Assembly (NCBI RefSeq): GCF_964033635.1
Contig: NZ_OZ035533.1
Location: forward strand, 4,340,001 to 4,404,000
Origin: Chitinophaga sp. MM2321
GTDB taxonomy: Bacteria > Bacteroidota > Bacteroidia > Chitinophagales > Chitinophagaceae
Direction of reading: 5' to 3'
Length of the DNA: 64,000 nucleotides
Shown: positions 8,542-17,858 of the stretch, piece after piece
How the letters are laid out: each line of letters starts with the position of its first letter
Position numbering within the stretch: the stretch's first letter is position 1
Made by a program: the position numbers and the translations under genes
Notes under the pieces: generated by a model
The model's database searches: none
The model's input: only the letters and a program-made list of their open reading frames with translations
What the model was told of the DNA's origin: nothing

Positions 8542-10140
8542 TTATTTATACGTAATCCTTACAATGCGGTTGCTGGTCCTGAAATCATACCTTGTAAAAC
8601 TTCCCACGGCCAACATAGATTTTTCTGCCGGCTGCTGCACAAATCTGTTGATGCCGCCACGTACGGCGTTTTCACCGAGAGAGATGCCGCCATTGGTATT
8701 ATAGCCCGGATGAACCGACCCATCAGATTTCAGTACAATGAAGTTATTCCGGGACAGGTCATCAAATTGCTTAAAAGTTCCGCTGAGTACAATCTCTCCG
8801 CCCGGCATAATGCCAATAGCAAACACATTACCATCCGCACCTTTTGTTACTTTAAAAGAAGGATCTATGGCGCCATCTTCATTGATGCGTACTATATGCG
8901 GTGTTTTCTGTCCATTATAATTGTTGAATGCACCCACGATAAGATATTTACCATCAGGCTGGCGTTCAAAATTATAGATGGGCTGATCTGCACCAGATCC
9001 GGGATTAAAAGACGGATCAAGCGAGCCGTCAGTATTCAGGCGGGCCAACCGGTTTACCGGCTGTCCGTTGTATTTGGTGAAGTTGCCTGCAATCAGCAGC
9101 TTTCCATCCGGTAATAACAGGGAACGATTGATGCTGCCATTCGCCCCTTCTCTCCCCCGGTGATTCACCAGGTCATAATTGAAAGTGCTGTCAATACCGC
9201 CGTCAGCATCCAGCCGCACCATATTATTGACCATGATAGAATCCAGGTGAACAGAATCCAGTGTACCATCCACCGTTTTAAGATTAAAATCCGGCTGTAC
9301 ATAATAACGGAAAGCACCCACCGCAATTATTTTATTGTCCGGTTGCAGGTGCAAGGCCCCCACCTGCCCGGAAACGCCGCCCCGCAATACAGATACCGTC
9401 TGTTCCTTTTGCGATACCGGTAAGATGATCTTGTTTGTTTCCAGTGAGCCATTGTTGTACAACCGGGCAATACTGCTCACATAACCGGTGCCTTCGTAAC
9501 TGCTAAAACCGCCTGCTACCAGGTACCTGCCATCAGGTAACGCTATGGCTGTACTCACAAAACTATTGCTCCCTTTATTTTTTCCATAGGTAAACGAGCC
9601 ATCCAGCGTACCATCATGGTTGATGCGCGCCACCCTGTTTACACCACCATCTATGTTGGCATTATCGTAGTTGGTAAAATCACCAACGATCAGGTATTTA
9701 TCATTTTCCACCGGAACAATATCATAGATAGCGCCGTTGGCCCCACGGGAACCGGGGTACAGCGTGTCCATCTCAAAAGTACCCTCCACGCGGAAAAACG
9801 GACCAAAGAAATATTGCTGGTCTACCTGCGCAGATACATTACCGGTAGCTGCCATCGCCGGGATCTTAACACGTATAGTCGTATCTGTTAGCGACAGCAC
9901 CGTAGCTTTCACATTATTAAAAAGGATCGATAATTTATCTTTATTCGCCTCAAATCCTTTACCGGCAATCGTCACTTCATCATTCACGCTTCCCTTGCCC
10001 GGACTGATCCCGTCTTTATTGATGCTGATGGCAGGCACCACTGTTTCCTGGTAAGGATCTTTCCCGTTAGAGTTGACCGCCTCTTTTTTACAGGCGCCCA
10101 TGCCAAGCAGGAGCACCAGGAGATAGGTATATTTTTTCAT
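8542..10140 (-). CDS. lipoprotein with N-terminal IPT/TIG domain and delta-60 type repeats (DUF5008-like)
   Basis: This is a 532-residue lipoprotein with lipid attachment at Cys17 (GMGAC-KK). Residues about 35-120 form an IPT/TIG immunoglobulin-like domain (SPGKGSVNDEVTIAGKGFEAN and following). The rest is a set of roughly 50-60-residue repeats of the delta-60/beta-propeller type. Each has the pattern LPDGKxLVAGxF..Y.G..(V)xRIARLNxDGSLDxSF, for example LLPDGKLLIAGNFTKYNGQ and LARLNTDGSLDPSFNPG. The fold suggests a surface-exposed propeller that could bind glycan or protein. It is the last gene of the eight-gene operon running from 22354 leftwards, 18 bases after the FAS1 lipoprotein. I recall DUF5008 proteins next to fasciclin and DUF5007 genes in related genomes; the family name is from memory and is less certain than the architecture. 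Confidence 0.8.
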   Translation of the reverse strand: MKKYTYLLVLLLGMGACKKEAVNSNGKDPYQETVVPAISINKDGISPGKGSVNDEVTIAGKGFEANKDKLSILFNNVKATVLSLTDTTIRVKIPAMAATGNVSAQVDQQYFFGPFFRVEGTFEMDTLYPGSRGANGAIYDIVPVENDKYLIVGDFTNYDNANIDGGVNRVARINHDGTLDGSFTYGKNKGSNSFVSTAIALPDGRYLVAGGFSSYEGTGYVSSIARLYNNGSLETNKIILPVSQKEQTVSVLRGGVSGQVGALHLQPDNKIIAVGAFRYYVQPDFNLKTVDGTLDSVHLDSIMVNNMVRLDADGGIDSTFNYDLVNHRGREGANGSINRSLLLPDGKLLIAGNFTKYNGQPVNRLARLNTDGSLDPSFNPGSGADQPIYNFERQPDGKYLIVGAFNNYNGQKTPHIVRINEDGAIDPSFKVTKGADGNVFAIGIMPGGEIVLSGTFKQFDDLSRNNFIVLKSDGSVHPGYNTNGGISLGENAVRGGINRFVQQPAEKSMLAVGSFTRYDFRTSNRIVRITYK

Positions 10141-10158
10141 ACTACTTGCATTAAAAGA

Positions 10159-10857
10159 TTATCTGTTCTGAAGGTCCTGTTCGGCTATCGTCAAAAATTC
10201 ATTCGGGCGAAACCCCAGCGTATGGCTGAGATTCAATACATGCAACACCCCATTGACAGGCAGGATATCTGAGGTGGCCACCGTCACTGCCGGGTTGTTG
10301 GTAAAGGTGGCAGGATCATAGGTGATATCCGTTAGCAGGATAATGCGTGCACCTACTGCTTCCACATTGTTATAGTTCTGATAGATCAGCCCGATGTTCA
10401 GGATATAGCCGTCATCCATCACATAGTTTATTCCCGGGTACGCATATACGTTAACAGGGTCTATCCGGGCAAAGCGTTTAGCAGGATATTTTCCCCTGAT
10501 GATATATCGGGATAAGAATTTCCGCCATATGGTGGAATCTATATCAGCCAGGTGTACGCTGTCTTCTACAGTAATATACCGGTAGAAATTCAGGTCATCC
10601 ATTGCCTCCTTAATACTTTGATCGGTTGGTGCAAAGAAGGTAACAGAATCATGTTGCAATGTTTCTTTTAAACCCGCCCTTTCTATCACATATGCTACCG
10701 TATCAAACAGGTAAGGATTATTTGCCAGGTAGTCATAGATGGTGCCATTGTAGTGGGGCTCTGCCAGTCCTCCATCTACATAATAATCTTTTTTACAGGC
10801 AGAAAATAATAATCCTGTTAACAGCAGGATGCCGGCCATGGGCAATAGCTTTCGCAT
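10159..10857 (-). CDS. fasciclin (FAS1) domain lipoprotein
   Basis: This is a 232-residue lipoprotein with lipid anchor at Cys21 (LFSAC-KK). One FAS1 domain fills the rest: IYDYLANNPYLFDTVAYVIERAGL, then SVTFFAPTDQSIKEAM (H1-like motif), then NGVLHVLNLSHTLGF near the C-terminus. FAS1 domains mediate adhesion or protein-protein and protein-glycan contacts. Its place directly downstream of a SusC/SusD pair suggests it is a surface accessory of that transporter. It is paralogous in its FAS1 part to the protein at 16704-17846 but lacks that protein's CBM6-like domain. It lies 17 bases after the susD gene and 18 bases before the DUF5008-like gene, consistent with one transcript. Confidence 0.87.
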   Translation of the reverse strand: MRKLLPMAGILLLTGLLFSACKKDYYVDGGLAEPHYNGTIYDYLANNPYLFDTVAYVIERAGLKETLQHDSVTFFAPTDQSIKEAMDDLNFYRYITVEDSVHLADIDSTIWRKFLSRYIIRGKYPAKRFARIDPVNVYAYPGINYVMDDGYILNIGLIYQNYNNVEAVGARIILLTDITYDPATFTNNPAVTVATSDILPVNGVLHVLNLSHTLGFRPNEFLTIAEQDLQNR

Positions 10858-10874
10858 AAAGTATATTTTTGCGG

Positions 10875-12356
10875 TTATTGGATCCAGTATTGATTTTTTG
10901 TTATCAGCGGATTATTCCTGACCGCGCCATCGTATATAGGCCAGGTCCAGGCGCCCTTATTAAACTGATCGGTTGTGAGATAGTTCTCTGTCAGGTTCTG
11001 ATCTGTTACCCTGCCGGTACGCACCAGGTCGTACCACAGATGCCCTTCTCCCATCATTTCCTTTTCCCTTTCAGCAAAGATGGCATCCTGCAAAGCCTTA
11101 TCGCCACCGCCTATATAGCTCCTGGCGCCGGCCCGCTCACGGATCATGTTCAGTAACTTCCTGGCGTCTGTATCCTGTTTCAGGTCTGCTAACGCTTCTG
11201 CTCTCAGCAACAACAGATCTGCATACCGGAAAAAGATAAAGTTGGCGTCGTAGTCCCTCGATGTAGGATCTGTTACCGCAGAAAATTTCAGGAACATAGC
11301 CGACTGCGGATTCTTAGTGCAATAAGGATCATCAAACCACAGCTCAAATCTTTTGTCGGGTTCTCCCGGAACATACAGGCGGTCAAGATGTTTCTTCATC
11401 GGCGTGATCTCACTGCCGAATCCACCATACACGTTTCCGGCACTATGAATGATCGGTTCATGCAAGGTCCACTGACAAATCAGTGAGTGGAACTTTTCGC
11501 CATAGTTGGCATCCAGTGATAGTTCAAAGATGCCTTCCTCAGAGCGGCCTTTAAAAATCGTCTGAAAAGTTTCTTTTGTATAAGGCAGCAATTCATAAAC
11601 GCCCAGGTCCATCACTTCCTTTCCCAGGTCTGCTGCTGCCTGCCAGTATTGCTGTTTCTTTGCCTTATCAAAACCTGCCTGCCACATATTCATATGCGCC
11701 ATTAAGGTCAATGCCGCGCCTTTTGTTCCACGTACAGCCCTGTTGGTAGGGTCTTCATAGGAAAGCGGCAGATCATCCAGACAATCTTTCAAATCCTGTT
11801 TGCATACATCCAGTACATTAATCATGTCCTCCCGTTTGCGGAGCTGGGTATCATAGGGGTCCAGCTGCAAGGGCACATCACCATACATCCTCACCATATA
11901 ATAGTAGATGAAAGCCCTGACAAACCTGGCTTCCGCAGTCAATGCCTTTTTTTCCCTGGTACTGAAACTATTGTCTTCTATACCTGGTATCCTGTCTATA
12001 CACAGGTTTGCAGCAGCGATAGCCCGGTAAAAACCGGACCAATCCTGCCCACCATCCGTTCCATCTCCCGAACCGGTGTTGAGCATCCTGTTCGTACCCA
12101 GTGCGCGTAGATTATCTTTTCCGAACCAGTTCCAGTTACCTGCGCGGAAATCGCCGGTATTGTACAGCGTGCCATCCAGGAATTTGCGGAGCAACAATGT
12201 ATACACGCCGTTAATAGCTTTCTGTGCATCGCCTTTGGTTTTCCAGAAATCTTTCCCGGAAAGTGTGTCCAGCGGCTTTACTTCCAGAAACTTCTTACAG
12301 GCGCCAGCACCTGTAAAGAGGCATATTATAATCACTATCTTATACCATTTTTTCAT
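10875..12356 (-). CDS. SusD/RagB-family lipoprotein (pair 2 of the tandem operon)
   Basis: This is a 493-residue protein with lipoprotein cysteine Cys20 (GAGAC-KK). SusD features in order are FWKTKGDAQKAINGVYTLL, ARFVRAFIYYYMVRMYGDVPL, TKGAALTLMAHMNMW, FFRYADLLLLRAEALADL, LLNMIRERAG, EREKEMMGEGHLWYDLVRTG, and a WPIYDGAVRNNPLITKNQYW end. It is the lid and glycan-capture partner of the SusC encoded 21 bases upstream (12378-15608). It is a paralogue of the SusD at 17859. The ligand is not inferable because no enzyme is encoded in the operon. Confidence 0.94.
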   Translation of the reverse strand: MKKWYKIVIIICLFTGAGACKKFLEVKPLDTLSGKDFWKTKGDAQKAINGVYTLLLRKFLDGTLYNTGDFRAGNWNWFGKDNLRALGTNRMLNTGSGDGTDGGQDWSGFYRAIAAANLCIDRIPGIEDNSFSTREKKALTAEARFVRAFIYYYMVRMYGDVPLQLDPYDTQLRKREDMINVLDVCKQDLKDCLDDLPLSYEDPTNRAVRGTKGAALTLMAHMNMWQAGFDKAKKQQYWQAAADLGKEVMDLGVYELLPYTKETFQTIFKGRSEEGIFELSLDANYGEKFHSLICQWTLHEPIIHSAGNVYGGFGSEITPMKKHLDRLYVPGEPDKRFELWFDDPYCTKNPQSAMFLKFSAVTDPTSRDYDANFIFFRYADLLLLRAEALADLKQDTDARKLLNMIRERAGARSYIGGGDKALQDAIFAEREKEMMGEGHLWYDLVRTGRVTDQNLTENYLTTDQFNKGAWTWPIYDGAVRNNPLITKNQYWIQ

Positions 12357-12377
12357 CTGAAAATAATTTAGGTGTCA

Positions 12378-15300
12378 TTAAAATTGTGCGCCGATACCAA
12401 ACGTAAAACTGCTGGCTGCCGGATACCCGTTGATATCATCCCTTCCCAGTGAAGTAACCGTTTCCGGATTAGGACCGGTATAGTGTGATAACATCGCCAC
12501 ATTGTATGCGGTAAAGTAAGCACGCAGTACCCGCAGCTTTAACTTCTTCATAAAATCAAAATCGCGGAAAGCATAAGCCAGCGTTACCTGGTTAATTTTG
12601 AAGTAAGATCCATCTTCCTGGTACAGGCTCTGATCCAGGCGGTTGGGCGCTACCAGCAAATCATGATAGAAGGAACCAACGATAGCCGGATGTGTGGCAT
12701 CATCACCGGGATTTCTCCAATAATCAATTTTGCTGATATCATATAAATTCACAGGTCCCTTTGCGGTGCCTTCGCTCTTCAGCAGGTCGGGATATTGTAA
12801 GCGCCAGATTCTCGCTGCTACTGCATTATTTAAAATACTTCGTTTGATCAGGTAAGAACAAAACACGCTCATCGAAAAATTGTGGTAGCTGAAAGTATTG
12901 TTAAACCCACCGGTCACCAATGGATCGGGATTACCCATGATCACATAGTCCGCAGCGCCCAGGTTATAATCTCCGTTGAGATCTTTCCAGATAGGATCAC
13001 CACCCTGGAAATACTGGATACCCGGTCCGAGGAAAGCCTTGTAGCGTACACCTCTTACAGGATCTACCGGCACATCATCCGTGGTTTTATACACCCCCAT
13101 GGTTTCATACATGAAATTGCTCAGCGGGTTTCTGCCCACTTTCAATGCCATAGACTGATAGGTATTCTCATCCTGTTGCAGGTAAAACTGTGAGCCACCG
13201 GGTAATGCGGTCAGTATACCTTTATTGAAAGCACCGTTGATGGTAACCGTCCATTGAAAACCTTTCAGGTTTGTATGCACAACCGGGCGTGCCGTAATAG
13301 AAAGTTCATGTCCGTAGTTCACCATGGCGCCACCATTGATCTGCATCTTTTTATACCCGGTAGCATCCGGCAGGAAATTATCGCGTACAATATTATAATT
13401 GCGCTTATAATAAGTATCGTAGATAATTTCCAGGCGGCTTTTGAATAAACCGAGATCCACGCCAAAGTTGAACTGCGACGACTTCTCCGGCTCCATAGCC
13501 GGGTTAGCCAATACATCAAAATTTGGTGCAATAGCCGTACTGTTGTTATAGTTATCATACCCCTGGTACACCCCCAATGAATTAAGGATGGTAGCGGTAG
13601 GGCGGCTGTTAACGCCATAGGTTACACGAACAGATCCATAGTCCAGCCAGCTGAGACTACGCATCAGGTTTTCTTTATTAAAATTCCACCTGAAGCCAAC
13701 AGAAGGATTTTTCGTATAGGGGTTATTGATACCCGCAGCAGAGTTGCCGTCGAGCCGGTAAGCAAGATCCACACTGTATTTTGTGCGGAAATTATAAGAC
13801 AGGAATCCGGCCCACGAAGCGGCATGATACACATAGGAAACCGGCGTACCATTTACGTTGATCCCATCCGGATCATTCCACGGATTACCGGGATAGAAAC
13901 GGGGAGAATAACCACGCGGTCCCCAATAGAAATCATTAGGACCGTTACGTACATCCCGCACATGCTGATCATCTGATTTAATATTTATTTCGCTGAACAC
14001 ACTCGCATAGATATTATGTCCTTTTTCCACACTGCTGTGGTCACTGCTGTAATTATAATTCACCCCGTTGCGGGTGTTCAACTCATCATGCCGGCCCACA
14101 TATCCATACAATCCCGTTTGGTTGTTATTGGAAAATGACTGGTTAAAACGATCTCTTGTATCCGTATAATAATCGTAGGAAGTAGTAGAGTTAATACGCA
14201 GGTTATTGACCAGCTCATAATCCACATCCAGGAAACCACGCACGTTAATGGTATTGTTATCATCCATATTGTTCTCATAGCCATCCAGTTTGGGATTCCC
14301 TACAAACTGCGAAGGGCCGGGCAGCAGGGAGGACGTAAAGGCATCTCCGGCACCGTTATCTGTTAAGCCGCCACCGCTGCCACGTTGCTTTTGTCCCAGT
14401 GCGCTAAACAATTGCGCACCAATACGCAACCGCTTATTTGGCTGCATGTTCAGCTGCATGTTCAGACTATACTTATTGAACCCGGTATTTTTCAATACAC
14501 CCTGGTTCATCTGGTAAGCAAAGTTGGCTTTGTAATTCATCTTCATATTACCACCACTGATCTGCAGGTTATTATTGGTGTTGGTAGTTGTCTGATAAAA
14601 TAATCCCTGCCAGTCGGTGGAGTTATTATAGAAGGTGTTGAGACTATCCGTCAGGAACTGGGATTCCGACAGCATCGACCGCGCTTCGTAATCATTCAGG
14701 CTATTCTTCAGGATAGAATTAATACGGTACCTCCGCTCCGCATTACCACCAATGGTAGCCCTCAGCTGTGGCGGAAAATTGACGAATACACTGCTGTTAA
14801 TATCAATAACAGGCGTAGGGGAATTACCCCGTTTGGTGGTCACCACAATTACGCCGTTGGCGCCCCTGGAACCATACAACGAAGTGGCCTGCGCATCTTT
14901 CATCACTTCAATAGACTGCACATCTTCCGGGGGAATAAGCGCCAGTGGCCCCGTGGCAGCACCCGGCTGCAACATGGACTGGGATATGCCGCCATCAAAA
15001 TCTACCGGCACATTATCTATTACCAGCAAGGGGTTGTTAGTAGCCAGGTACGCCTGATCACCACTACCGGAAACATTGAGCTGTGAAATTCCCCTGATGG
15101 AAATGGTACCACGGAAGCCGGGTGCACCGGAGTTATTCTGGATATTCAACCCTGCCACTTTCCCCTGCAACAGCTCCTGTATATTTGACACCGGTACATC
15201 CTGTAGATCTTTTCCGGAAATAACAGCTACCGAACCCGATACCGTTTCTTTGGTACGCTTCTGATAACCCACTACCACTGCTTCTTTCAGTGATTTATTT

Positions 15301-15608
15301 TCGGAAGTAAGGGAAATATTCAGGATGGCTTTCCCCGCCTTCACCGTTTCAAAGCGATAGCCGATATAACGGAATTGTATCGCTTTATCCACTTCCGTGT
15401 TAATACTGAAATGTCCCTGCGGGTCTGTTACACCCAGGCCCTTATTACCTTTCACGTCAATGATCGTTACGCCGGGAATACCTTCGTGCGTAACGGCATC
15501 CGTCACACGCCCTTTTACGGTGATATTATTCTGCGCAAAAACAGCATGGCCGGCACCTGTAAACAACAGGATGAAGATGACCAGCTTTATGATGTACCGT
15601 TTGTTCAT
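12378..15608 (-). CDS. SusC/RagA-type TonB-dependent receptor (pair 2 of the tandem operon)
   Basis: The start was moved to the ATG at 15608, giving 1076 residues beginning MNKRYIIK with a proper signal peptide ending VFAQ. The in-frame ATG at 15662 would add 18 non-hydrophobic residues and overlap the gene before it. Domains in order are: a carboxypeptidase-regulatory-like beta-sandwich (NITVKGRVTDAVTHEGIPGV and following); the TonB-linked segment KEAVVVGYQKR; the plug (VSNIQELLQGKVAGLNI, GTISIRGISQLN, SIEVMKDAQATSLYGSRGAN, GVIVVTTKRG); then the 22-strand barrel. It lacks an STN domain, so it is not expected to signal to an anti-sigma factor. It imports an unknown oligomer with the SusD encoded immediately downstream. 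Confidence 0.94.
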   Translation of the reverse strand: MNKRYIIKLVIFILLFTGAGHAVFAQNNITVKGRVTDAVTHEGIPGVTIIDVKGNKGLGVTDPQGHFSINTEVDKAIQFRYIGYRFETVKAGKAILNISLTSENKSLKEAVVVGYQKRTKETVSGSVAVISGKDLQDVPVSNIQELLQGKVAGLNIQNNSGAPGFRGTISIRGISQLNVSGSGDQAYLATNNPLLVIDNVPVDFDGGISQSMLQPGAATGPLALIPPEDVQSIEVMKDAQATSLYGSRGANGVIVVTTKRGNSPTPVIDINSSVFVNFPPQLRATIGGNAERRYRINSILKNSLNDYEARSMLSESQFLTDSLNTFYNNSTDWQGLFYQTTTNTNNNLQISGGNMKMNYKANFAYQMNQGVLKNTGFNKYSLNMQLNMQPNKRLRIGAQLFSALGQKQRGSGGGLTDNGAGDAFTSSLLPGPSQFVGNPKLDGYENNMDDNNTINVRGFLDVDYELVNNLRINSTTSYDYYTDTRDRFNQSFSNNNQTGLYGYVGRHDELNTRNGVNYNYSSDHSSVEKGHNIYASVFSEINIKSDDQHVRDVRNGPNDFYWGPRGYSPRFYPGNPWNDPDGINVNGTPVSYVYHAASWAGFLSYNFRTKYSVDLAYRLDGNSAAGINNPYTKNPSVGFRWNFNKENLMRSLSWLDYGSVRVTYGVNSRPTATILNSLGVYQGYDNYNNSTAIAPNFDVLANPAMEPEKSSQFNFGVDLGLFKSRLEIIYDTYYKRNYNIVRDNFLPDATGYKKMQINGGAMVNYGHELSITARPVVHTNLKGFQWTVTINGAFNKGILTALPGGSQFYLQQDENTYQSMALKVGRNPLSNFMYETMGVYKTTDDVPVDPVRGVRYKAFLGPGIQYFQGGDPIWKDLNGDYNLGAADYVIMGNPDPLVTGGFNNTFSYHNFSMSVFCSYLIKRSILNNAVAARIWRLQYPDLLKSEGTAKGPVNLYDISKIDYWRNPGDDATHPAIVGSFYHDLLVAPNRLDQSLYQEDGSYFKINQVTLAYAFRDFDFMKKLKLRVLRAYFTAYNVAMLSHYTGPNPETVTSLGRDDINGYPAASSFTFGIGAQF

Positions 15609-15648
15609 GGCACCAGATTTTAATTTTTTTCGGGAATACAATACCTGA

Positions 15649-16692
15649 TTAATCATTCGCAAACCGCGGATTTGTCTTACACTTAAAGATCACCTCCCAG
15701 CTGCCCGGTTCGAAAATGGCAAAGCCCAGGCTGATAGCAGCCTGTGTCCGCAGCCCGAAGGCTACCCTTTCATACATAAAAGAGATGGCTGCTTTTTCGT
15801 CACCACCGGCTACATCAGCCAGTACAGGAAAAGGATTGGGGATATCAAAAGATACCACCGTACTATCTTCCGACATCTTCCTGTTGAAACCGAAATAGAT
15901 CTTTCCATCTACCGTATTACTTCTGTAAGTGAGGCTATCCCATTTCATCAGATTAAACAGGGATAATTTCAGCGGCAAGGAATCTTTATCAAAAAATTTA
16001 AAAGAAACCGTATTACCGGGAATGGTTGTTTTCCGGAAATACACATTGATATCTTCCCGTTTCACTTCGTTATTCAGGTCATCTCTCACCCCAATTATCT
16101 CAGGATGGATAACACCACCGTCTTTCTCTTCCTTCTGTTCACCGGTATCATCCCAGAACTCATAAGGATCGTATGGGCGTGGACGCCGGAGATCCAGTTT
16201 TCTTTTCTGAAAAAGTTTTTGTCCGCCATTATTCTTCACCAGTATATCGAATGTGTAGATCCCTGGTTTTATTTTTGAAGAATCGGTATTCCAGAAGATC
16301 AGGTCACCGGAATGTTCCCGGATATCGAGTACCGGTCTTTTTTCGGGTTCGCGTTTCGCATATATCTCTTCAATACTTTTTTCTGTACCGCTATAGTATT
16401 TTTTCCATTGCCAGGTATTTACCTGTTCCAGCAATTCCGGTGCAGGTGAGCCATCTGCGTGTTGAATATTTTGTATTTCAAAAGTCAGCGGCTGTGTGGA
16501 ATAGTCGGGGTTAAAGTTGGCAATGAATACATTAGTGCGGCCAATATTTGCCAGATAGGTATCCTTGTCAAAAGCTGCATTATCACTAAAGTGGTCTTTC
16601 TCTTTTGGCAACAGCTCCTTATAGCAGCCCGACAGGACTACGGCCAGCGCCAGCATCACAAAGACCAGGTACTTATATGCTTTCCTGTTCAT
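15649..16692 (-). CDS. DUF5007-like lipoprotein
   Basis: This is a 347-residue lipoprotein with lipid anchor at Cys23 (VLSGC-YK). The rest is predicted to be mainly beta-strand with no recognised enzymatic motif. Notable segments are YLANIGRTNVFIANFNPDYS, DLIFWNTDSSKIKPGIYTFDI and a C-terminal ISFMYERVAFGLRTQAAISL. I associate this sequence type and context (between a fasciclin gene and a second SusC in Chitinophaga/Pedobacter-type operons) with DUF5007; this is recall and is not provable here. It sits 11 bases after the FAS1-CBM6 gene and about 40 bases before the next susC start. A surface glycan- or peptide-binding accessory of the transporter is the simplest role. Confidence 0.7.
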   Translation of the reverse strand: MNRKAYKYLVFVMLALAVVLSGCYKELLPKEKDHFSDNAAFDKDTYLANIGRTNVFIANFNPDYSTQPLTFEIQNIQHADGSPAPELLEQVNTWQWKKYYSGTEKSIEEIYAKREPEKRPVLDIREHSGDLIFWNTDSSKIKPGIYTFDILVKNNGGQKLFQKRKLDLRRPRPYDPYEFWDDTGEQKEEKDGGVIHPEIIGVRDDLNNEVKREDINVYFRKTTIPGNTVSFKFFDKDSLPLKLSLFNLMKWDSLTYRSNTVDGKIYFGFNRKMSEDSTVVSFDIPNPFPVLADVAGGDEKAAISFMYERVAFGLRTQAAISLGFAIFEPGSWEVIFKCKTNPRFAND

Positions 16693-16703
16693 GGTTAATC
16701 ATT

Positions 16704-17846
16704 TTAAATTTTTGTGAAGATGTACCGGTGAATATTGAAGCCGCTAACTTGCATAAAGCACTTCAGGTAATGCCTTCCTGCCGGTAGTTGTACGATAGCT
16801 GTAGTACCGCTCCAGTTTTGCCAGCCGCCGGTATTATGTGTGATGATATCACCACTCACGTCTACATCATCAATAAGGAAATGCACATTACTATCGCAAC
16901 AACCGCTGGCGGTTCTTAGCTCCACCTTATAGGCGCCTGCTTCTGCTATATCCACGGTATATCTTAGCCATTCACCATCTACAGTCCAGCCTACATTATA
17001 ATTGCCGCCTGGGCTGCCGCCATCGGTATTGCCTTCAGAACAGTTTTCCGTACCCGGACGATCGGGGCGATAAGAGTGGTTACCATCTCCGTTGGAATCA
17101 TGAAAAGCAATTCCTTCTCCGCCATCATCGTAGTCAGCTGCATCTATAATACCCGGAATTTTGAACGGATAGCCGAGATACGGTCCCTGCGCGGGTTCCA
17201 GCGACCGTGGATAAGCCATGCCTACAAAAGAGGTAAAGCCGAATACATGCCTGCTTTCCAGGATGTGCATCATGCCGTTTTTTGTTTTTACATCTACATT
17301 TTGTGTAAGGGCTACCGACCAGTCTTTGGAGAAACGGGAGTTATTTTTATCACTATACATGAGCACCTGTGTGCCCGCATCTACTGCGCCGGATGCATTG
17401 GTGCCCGCTGTTTTACCGTTCATTTCATGTCCGTAAAGTGTAGTCAGTTCAGTACCATCCGCATATCGCAGGGAGTCCGCATTTACGATGCCTCTGACGA
17501 TGTACCGGCGCAGGAGGCTGTCCCATACGGTAACGGGTATACTATCGAGCGTCCAGTTGCCGGGATCACCCAGTTTCTCCCGCGCGAAATTGACGTTCCT
17601 GATAGCCGTAATAATGCTGTTGTCCTGCGGAACAAAGAAAGTGACCTGTTGGTTTTTCAGGGTATCCGTAAGTTTTACTTTATCTATCAGTAATAATAAG
17701 GTGTCGTACAACGCTCCCTGTTGTTGCAGGAAATCGTAGGTACTGACACTCACTTCAGACGCCGGTTTTGCATTACGGTACTGGTCCATGCCTTTTTTGC
17801 ATGCCCAACATCCGATGATCGCCAGCAGTAATAAGATTTTTTTCAT
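16704..17846 (-). CDS. lipoprotein with FAS1 (fasciclin) domain fused to a CBM6-like carbohydrate-binding domain
   Basis: This is a 380-residue protein with an N-terminal lipoprotein signal (Cys13 in IIGC or Cys16 in CWAC). Residues about 28-215 are a FAS1 domain (YDFLQQQGALYDTLLLLIDKV, VTFFVPQDNSIITAI, KNGMMHILESRHVFGF). Residues about 240-380 look like a CBM6 domain. They have EGIAFHDSN..GN and TDGGSPGGNYNVGWTVDGEWLRYTVDI, then AYKVELRTASG and a LPAGRHYLKCFM end, with the Trp/Tyr pair typical of CBM6 ligand sites. This suggests a surface protein that both binds glycan and mediates protein contact. It lies 12 bases after susD and 11 bases before the DUF5007-like gene, within the tandem SusC/SusD operon. 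The glycan bound is unknown. Confidence 0.85.
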   Translation of the reverse strand: MKKILLLLAIIGCWACKKGMDQYRNAKPASEVSVSTYDFLQQQGALYDTLLLLIDKVKLTDTLKNQQVTFFVPQDNSIITAIRNVNFAREKLGDPGNWTLDSIPVTVWDSLLRRYIVRGIVNADSLRYADGTELTTLYGHEMNGKTAGTNASGAVDAGTQVLMYSDKNNSRFSKDWSVALTQNVDVKTKNGMMHILESRHVFGFTSFVGMAYPRSLEPAQGPYLGYPFKIPGIIDAADYDDGGEGIAFHDSNGDGNHSYRPDRPGTENCSEGNTDGGSPGGNYNVGWTVDGEWLRYTVDIAEAGAYKVELRTASGCCDSNVHFLIDDVDVSGDIITHNTGGWQNWSGTTAIVQLPAGRHYLKCFMQVSGFNIHRYIFTKI

Positions 17847-17858
17847 GGCAGCTATTTA

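Noticed and set aside
8515..9114. 199-codon open frame on the plus strand
   Set aside because: It lies wholly antisense to the DUF5008-like gene, has no family signature and arises from the codon composition of the real gene.
17076..17693. 205-codon open frame on the plus strand
   Set aside because: It is antisense to the FAS1-CBM6 gene; composition is that of a shadow frame.
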